Positions 49,478-49,935 of a stretch of 49,935 nucleotides of DNA are shown here, piece by piece; positions within the stretch are counted from its first letter, which is position 1, and the number at the start of each line of letters is the position of its first letter. The stretch is from assembly GCA_964571215.1 (NCBI GenBank), contig CAZMZZ010000006.1, positions 1 to 49,935 on the forward strand. Reading direction: 5' to 3'. A program made the position numbers and the translations under genes. Under the pieces are notes generated by a model. It ran no database searches, had not been told where the DNA came from, and saw only the letters and a list, made by a program, of their open reading frames with translations. The stretch comes from CAJWPI01 sp964571215. Lineage in GTDB: Bacteria > Pseudomonadota > Gammaproteobacteria > Magnimaribacterales > Magnimaribacteraceae.

Positions 49478-49935
49478 ATGAATAAGAAGAAAAAGAAGTC
49501 CCAAAATGTGATAGCTGAAAACAGAAGGGCCAGATTCAATTTTGAGTTAACTAATCGATTTGAAGCAGGATTATCCCTGGAAGGCTGGGAAGTTAGAAGT
49601 ATGAGACTAGGAAAAGCTCAGATCGCTGAAGCGTATGTATTGCTAAAAGATAGTGAAGCCTGGTTAATCGGCTCCTACATAAATCCTTTAAACGCTAATC
49701 AAATTCAAGACCCCACTAGATCAAAAAAATTACTTTTAAATAAAAAAGAATTAGCTGAAATTTTTAAATCTACCCAGCAGAAAGGTTTAACGTGTGTACC
49801 CATTAAACTCTTCTGGAAAAATAATTTAGTAAAGTGCGAAATTGCACTAGCTAAGGGAAAACAAAAGAAAGATAAACGTGAAACCATTAAAGCAAGAGAT
49901 TGGGATCGTCAAAAAGCGAGAGAATTAAGAGCCAG
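49478..49935 (+). CDS. smpB: SsrA-binding protein SmpB (3' end cut by window edge)
   Basis: SmpB binds tmRNA and brings it to stalled ribosomes for trans-translation. The visible 152 codons read MNKKKKKSQNVIAENRRARF then FELTNRFEAGLSLEGWEVRS, the conserved opening. LGKAQIAEAYVLLKDSEAWL, IGSYINPLNANQ and the tail region RETIKARDWDRQKARELR follow. The reading frame is still open at 49935, with only the last few residues missing. No Shine-Dalgarno is visible before the ATG. The ssrA (tmRNA) gene is not in this window. It is divergent from the membrane-protein gene, with 42 bp between the two starts. Confidence 0.95.
   Translation, partial: MNKKKKKSQNVIAENRRARFNFELTNRFEAGLSLEGWEVRSMRLGKAQIAEAYVLLKDSEAWLIGSYINPLNANQIQDPTRSKKLLLNKKELAEIFKSTQQKGLTCVPIKLFWKNNLVKCEIALAKGKQKKDKRETIKARDWDRQKARELRA

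Noticed and set aside
1..49935. tRNA, rRNA, tmRNA, CRISPR arrays and mobile elements
   Set aside because: I looked for T-loop motifs, regularly spaced repeats, transposase or integrase motifs and inverted-repeat ends and saw none that hold up. A structure-based scan (tRNAscan-SE, Infernal) would settle the RNA part.

Overview
The window reads as chromosomal, mostly housekeeping DNA from a streamlined, AT-rich (roughly one third GC by eye) Gram-negative gammaproteobacterium. The best guess is a free-living marine lineage of the SAR86 type. This rests on classic gammaproteobacterial gene orders (lptF-lptG divergent from pepA-holC-valS; rpsB-tsf-frr-uppS-cdsA-dxr-rseP-bamA-skp-lpxD-fabZ-lpxA-lpxB-rnhB-dnaE-accA-tilS; grpE-dnaK-dnaJ-dapB; fur divergent from bamE; smpB), on very short intergenic gaps and on AT-rich codon use. 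The taxon is an inference. I see no rRNA, tRNA, CRISPR array, insertion sequence, phage gene or toxin-antitoxin pair, and no gene-free stretch longer than about 210 bp.

Left part (1-18.4 kb): dapD-dapE (lysine/diaminopimelate), then a flavin-fold PPOX protein and a POT peptide transporter. An RDD membrane protein, lptG/lptF (LPS export), pepA-holC-valS and a membrane-anchored cold-shock-domain protein follow. A minus-strand group then runs aldo-keto reductase, membrane-anchored PpiC-type PPIase and HupE/UreJ-type membrane protein. Next come a glutathione peroxidase, a HAPMO-like Baeyer-Villiger monooxygenase and rimI with a probable holD.

Middle (18.4-24 kb): leuA (long type) is preceded by a short leader ORF with three Leu codons in four and by competing RNA stems, which looks like transcription attenuation. 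A GPH-type sugar symporter and a PaaG-like hydratase/isomerase coupled to tilS follow.

Right part (24-49.9 kb): one long, nearly gapless minus-strand run covers translation factors, isoprenoid and phospholipid precursors, outer-membrane assembly and lipid A. pyrH is absent from its usual place between tsf and frr, and ribosomal protein S2 carries a long charged tail. Upstream lies the heat-shock cluster grpE-dnaK-dnaJ with dapB, headed by a near-perfect RpoH (sigma-32) promoter. Then come fur, bamE, a sodium:neurotransmitter-family symporter, an unrecognised membrane protein and the start of smpB, which is cut by the window edge.

There is no obvious new defence or mobile system. The observations most worth a second look are the leuA leader, the missing pyrH, the histone-H1-like tail on S2, the HupE-PPIase pairing, the exchanged genes between bamE and smpB, and six convergent gene pairs with no room for terminators between them.
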